From: Ichthyophthirius multifiliis | Taxonomy: Eukaryota; Ciliophora; Oligohymenophorea; Hymenostomatida | Assembly (NCBI RefSeq): GCF_000220395.1 | Contig: NW_004086397.1 | Location: forward strand, 1-64,000 | Length of the DNA stretch: 64,000 bases | Direction of reading: 5' to 3' | Shown: positions 60,430-64,000 of the stretch, piece by piece | Layout: every line of letters starts with the position of its first letter | Numbering within the stretch: the stretch's first letter is position 1 | Notes under the pieces: model-generated | The model's database searches: none | What the model was told of the DNA's origin: nothing | What the model saw: the letters and a program-made list of their open reading frames with translations, nothing else | Program-made: the position numbers and the translations under genes

Positions 60430-61227
60430 GCGCGATTAACTATATCCATAAATAAAAATTTTATATTGTCTATTTTTTTTTTATTATATTTTCATATGAA
60501 ATAATTATATATTATATTTTTAAAATTTTTCTGTATTTAATTTATCTTTTATTCATATTATTAAATTTTATTTGATATAATATATATCATATTATTACTA
60601 ATATTAAACATTATATTTTTAAATATAATTTTTTTTATTATATTATAATTATTTTTTTTTGATATTTTTTTAAAGATATTTTTTTTTTTTTTTGTATAAT
60701 AATTTAATATTTAATTTAATGTTATTAATCTAAAATATATGAAAATATATAATATTATATCCCTACTTTTCCATTAAAAATTGCAAAAAAATCTTTATAA
60801 AATTGAAAATAATTAATTCCTTATTTTCATTTATTTATCATACAATTTCAATTTAACCTAAAATACTTAAGCAAATATATCTTTTCTTCTTTTTTATTTT
60901 TGTTTTTTTAATTATATAAACTTTTTTTATTTTTAGATATGTATTATTTATTTCTTATTTAATTAATAAGATTATTTATTAATATATTTATTCATTATTT
61001 GATAGTTTTGTAAAAATTGTTTATTAAATATATTTTTTTTATATTTTATATATTAATAATAACATGTCATAATTTTTTATTTTAAATTTATAAATTTTTA
61101 TTCTTAAAATGTTTATTAAATAAATATTTTTCAAAAAAAATAATATATAAAATAGAGATATAAATATAAATAAAAATAATACATATCAGATATATTTTTT
61201 AATAGTTTATAAAAATTTTTTTTTGTC
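60121..61227. other. Intergenic spacer
   Basis: 1.1 kb of extreme A/T sequence, including a TA/TAAATA tract at 60369-60428. A small GC-richer word (TTGCGCGATTAAC) follows that tract. No frame with protein-like composition. Confidence 0.5.
60369..60428. repeat. TA/ATATAA tract
   Basis: Sixty bases of TA dinucleotides and ATATAA units in the spacer upstream of the kinase gene. Confidence 0.8.
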
Positions 61228-63064
61228 TCATATTTATACTTAATATAATTAATTATATGAATTTTAAATTAATTATGGATTATTTAAATAAATATTTTTT
61301 AATGGACTATTTTTGAATGTGTACTAGCTATTATTTTCATTTCTTGTGAAATTATTATTACTTTAGTTTATAAAATATTATTAACTATAGTTTGGACTTA
61401 TAATTTTTATATTTTCCTAAATATATAATTTATTTTGAATATTGTTTTTAATATTTTAAAGATTCTAATTTTAATAATTTTAATTATTTTTAACATTCAT
61501 ATGTTAAGAGTAATTATTCCTTTATAAGAAATTGTCATATTCAGTTTTTATATGTTAATTACTGTTTATTTCACTCGTCTATTTTTTTAGTAATCATGAT
61601 TTACCTTATATTATTAAATATAATCAATTTGTTAATTTAATTATAATCTATTTAAGAAAAATTGTATATAAAATAAAGAATTTTTTTTATATTAAATTAC
61701 TAATTATTACTATAAACTAAATTATTTAAAGAACTTATTCTATTATGGTTAATACTTTTTACAAAAGCATCTTTTTATAATATGTTTCTTTCAGAATTTA
61801 ATGGTTATTTATTTTTATTATTTTAGAATTATTTTAAAATATTATTTTAAAATTAAGAATTCATATTGTCTTTACTTATTAATTTTTAATTTTCAACGTA
61901 TAAATCATAAATATCATTCTTTTTTACTTAAAAATAAAATATAATAATTATTATATTTTTGATTTGTATTTTACTAATATTTTATTCTTTTTTTATAAAG
62001 ATTTTACTTATTTCTTATTTTCTAAGTTTTTTTATTTAATTAAAATACTATTTTAAATAGCATTTTTATATTTCATTTATATCATATATTTACTTACACT
62101 ATTATCGTTAGAATTTAATTAATTATTATTTCTCTTTAAATCAAAGTTTTATTCGGATTATTAAAGTACATTTATTAATTGTAAGCTTTATTATTAAGGC
62201 GTAAAATTATTTTTAGTTAGACTATTTTATCTAGTTTAAATACTAGAATGAGTTAATAACCCATAATTTTTTTAATCATAATTAATAATATTGCTATTAT
62301 TCCTTATCTTGTTAATATCTTAAAATTAATTACTTGCACTTTTAAAGCATTATTATTAAGGAGATTTAAATTATTATGATTATTTAATATCTACTTTGTA
62401 TTTTTCTATATGTTTTATATCATTAATACCTTTATTTTTTTAAATATATGTTTTATTTTATTACATTTTATCATTATTATTATTAATTGCCTTTTATATT
62501 ATTTTATTTTACTTTTCTAAAAAGAATTTTTTTTTAAATTCATCTATATTTTTTTAAAGATTAATGCCATACTATTAATTAGCTACTCTTTCTGTATTTG
62601 AAATTTTAATAAAATCATACATTTCATTTATAGACTTTTAATTAAGTATTTAAGAAGCCTGTCTTTATAGAAATTCATTTTATTTGTTTATAATTAATAA
62701 GTTATCATTTCTATTTATATTTTATTTAATATTATGATTATTTTAATGATATACATATTAATTTTAATTATTTAAGATTTATGCACTTTATTATTGTTAG
62801 CCTTATTATTTGCTATAATATTATTATTATTATTATTATTAAATTACTAAGTTTTCTTTTTAACTTAATTAAATATTTTTATTTTAAATAATAGAAGTAG
62901 CTTTTTATTGTAAATAATTATTAAAATTTCTTTCTTACGAATTATTTTTAGTATTTCTTTAAGATTAAATTAATTCGGTTATTAAATTTTAATTTTAACA
63001 ATGATGATTTTTTATATTTTCAATATTTTTTTAATTTTTATTTATTTTAACGATTTATACATTA

Positions 63065-63108
<44 letters not shown>

Positions 63109-63923
63109 TTATTATTATTTTTATTATTATCATTATCATTATTATTTTATATTTTAACTTGTTTATATTTTTAAGTGTTATTCTAATTATAAAATTATTA
63201 AAAGACTTAGTTGTTTGACAAAATATTATTATTATCTTAACTTTAATACATCACTAATTTATTTTATTATTCTATTTAATTTTCTTACTAAACTTTCATA
63301 TAATTTAAAAATTTATTTAAATTTTCAAGACTAGAGTTATTATCTATATCAACAAAATAAGATTATTAATAATAGTTTTATCCGTTAATAAATACATCAT
63401 TTAATTTATAGTTTATATCTTGTATCGTATTACTAAAAACAGTTCTAGTATCATCGATTTCGTCTAAAGGGGCTAGATATTTTTCTTAAATTGTTTATTC
63501 TATATTTTATTATTTATTTTTTGTTTGTTTTTAAGGTATATTTAATAAATTGGTTATTCTTATATAATCTAATTTTCTCTTCTTATCATGAAATTTGTTT
63601 AATGTTTTTGTTATTGGGAGCATAAATAAGCGAGAAATATCTTTGTGATACTTATAATATTCTACGAGCATTTATATTTTGCCTTTATATTCTTTTTAAC
63701 AATAAAATCTTTTAAGAAATTGTTCGTTTTCATAATTTTAATCTAAATATTTAAACTTTATTGTTGTCGAAGTTTTTATATTGAATATTTAGTCGTTAAT
63801 TAATTTTGTATAATAATAATTCTATGAGGCACTATATTTTGAAAATAATGCTTTATTTATATTTTATTTTATATTAAATTTTTTATTTTATTAGTTTTTT
63901 TATGGACAAAATATGCAATTCAT
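61228..63923 (-). CDS. N/Q-rich protein with conserved N-terminal helical domain, about 890 aa
   Basis: Start MNCIFCPQKNQQ (a C-x2-C at the very end). An ordered N-terminal domain runs to about residue 190: FLKRFYCQKEYKGKIQMLVE, YYKYHKDISRLFMLP, NKFHDKKRKLDYIRI, LAPLDEIDDTRTVFSN, YFVDIDNNSSLENLN. After a polyasparagine tract (63064-63147) the rest is N/Q/S-rich with islands (INEMYDFIKISNTERVANQ, NYGLLTHSSIQTR) to TGA at 61228. At least three frame changes: after the polyN tract and near 61.9 and 61.7 kb. The YK(F/Y)H..I.R.F..P...N.(F/Y)HDKKR block looks like a ciliate-conserved motif, but I cannot name a family with confidence. Confidence 0.7.
62814..62841. repeat. (ATT)n microsatellite
   Basis: Nine triplets inside the N/Q-rich gene; polyglutamine in the frame that the flanking sequence supports. 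Confidence 0.8.
63064..63147. repeat. (ATT)n microsatellite coding polyasparagine
   Basis: 84 bases of ATT with rare TTT and ATC variants. Read on the minus strand as asparagine with a few lysine and aspartate residues. The reading frame changes shortly after it. Confidence 0.85.
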
Positions 63924-64000
63924 CTTTTGAAATTTATTTACTTTATATTTATTTCGTTTTCTTTTTTTATGTGTGTTTTATCTATTTAATTTATTTTTAA
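63924..64000. other. Window edge, upstream of last gene
   Basis: Only 77 bases of T-rich sequence; no telomere repeat, so the chromosome continues beyond the window. Confidence 0.5.

Noticed and set aside
1-64000. tRNA, rRNA, CRISPR arrays, transposon ends
   Set aside because: No T-loop-like GGTTCRANTCC words, no rRNA-like GC-rich blocks, no spaced direct repeats and no terminal inverted repeats were seen by eye; a covariance search could still find something small.

Overview
This window is the end of a ciliate macronuclear chromosome or scaffold. It opens with CCCCAA telomere repeats, is extremely AT-rich, and every recognisable protein reads TAA and TAG as glutamine with TGA as the only stop. 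The telomere type, that code and short GT-AG introns (mostly 38-91 nt) point to a hymenostome oligohymenophorean. The AT-richness fits Ichthyophthirius multifiliis better than Tetrahymena, but the species is an inference. All gene models were built by hand from frames and splice sites; an ORF finder using the standard code sees almost none of them.

Layout. 1-155 telomere; 0.16-1.5 kb subtelomeric spacer; 1.5-4.3 kb a Q/N-rich protein with a repeated PKLKL motif; 4.6-6.0 kb coiled coil (-); 6.25-7.2 kb SNIP1/Pml1 FHA protein; 7.7-9.6 kb asparaginyl-tRNA synthetase; 9.7-10.5 kb monothiol glutaredoxin (-); 11.6-13.4 kb MFS transporter; 13.6-14.4 kb RING protein; 15.6-16.7 kb two small proteins; 16.9-17.8 kb mitochondrial ribosomal protein bL21m (-); 18.0-23.6 kb two head-to-head coiled-coil genes; 23.7-26.1 kb cysteine-rich multi-pass membrane protein (-); 26.3-27.5 kb coiled coil (-); 28.3-29.6 kb phosphatidylserine decarboxylase; 30.0-30.4 kb small protein (-); 31.2-33.0 kb pepsin-fold membrane protein; 33.1-33.6 kb tail-anchored protein (-); 34.8-36.2 kb WD40 protein (-); 36.7-37.6 kb unresolved gene (-); 38.4-40.1 kb tubulin-tyrosine-ligase-like enzyme (-); 40.7-42.0 kb VDAC-like porin; 42.2-43.6 kb coiled coil (-); 43.9-45.0 kb glycerophosphodiester phosphodiesterase (-); 45.1-47.1 kb coiled coil; 48.0-49.3 kb FBPase-like protein lacking catalytic residues (-); 49.8-51.0 kb probable mitochondrial protein; 51.3-52.1 kb RCHY1-type CHY/RING ligase; about 52.9-53.8 kb a decayed reading frame; 54.3-57.5 kb three uncharacterised genes; 57.7-60.1 kb NEK-type kinase (-); 61.2-63.9 kb N/Q-rich protein (-). 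No tRNA, rRNA, CRISPR array or recognisable transposon was seen.

Together these are ordinary dispersed eukaryotic genes, not operons: translation (AsnRS, bL21m), lipid metabolism (PSD, GDPD), mitochondria (glutaredoxin, porin, bL21m), RNA processing (SNIP1), ubiquitin (two RING proteins), and a visible cytoskeletal or ciliary share (TTLL, NEK kinase, many coiled coils). About half of the genes contain one or more single-base frame slips, mostly at A or T runs and nearly all equal to one missing base. This looks like sequence error rather than gene death. The most interesting biology is two apparent pseudo-enzymes (FBPase-like and pepsin-like), several repeat-motif proteins, and one reading frame broken by about three TGA codons.
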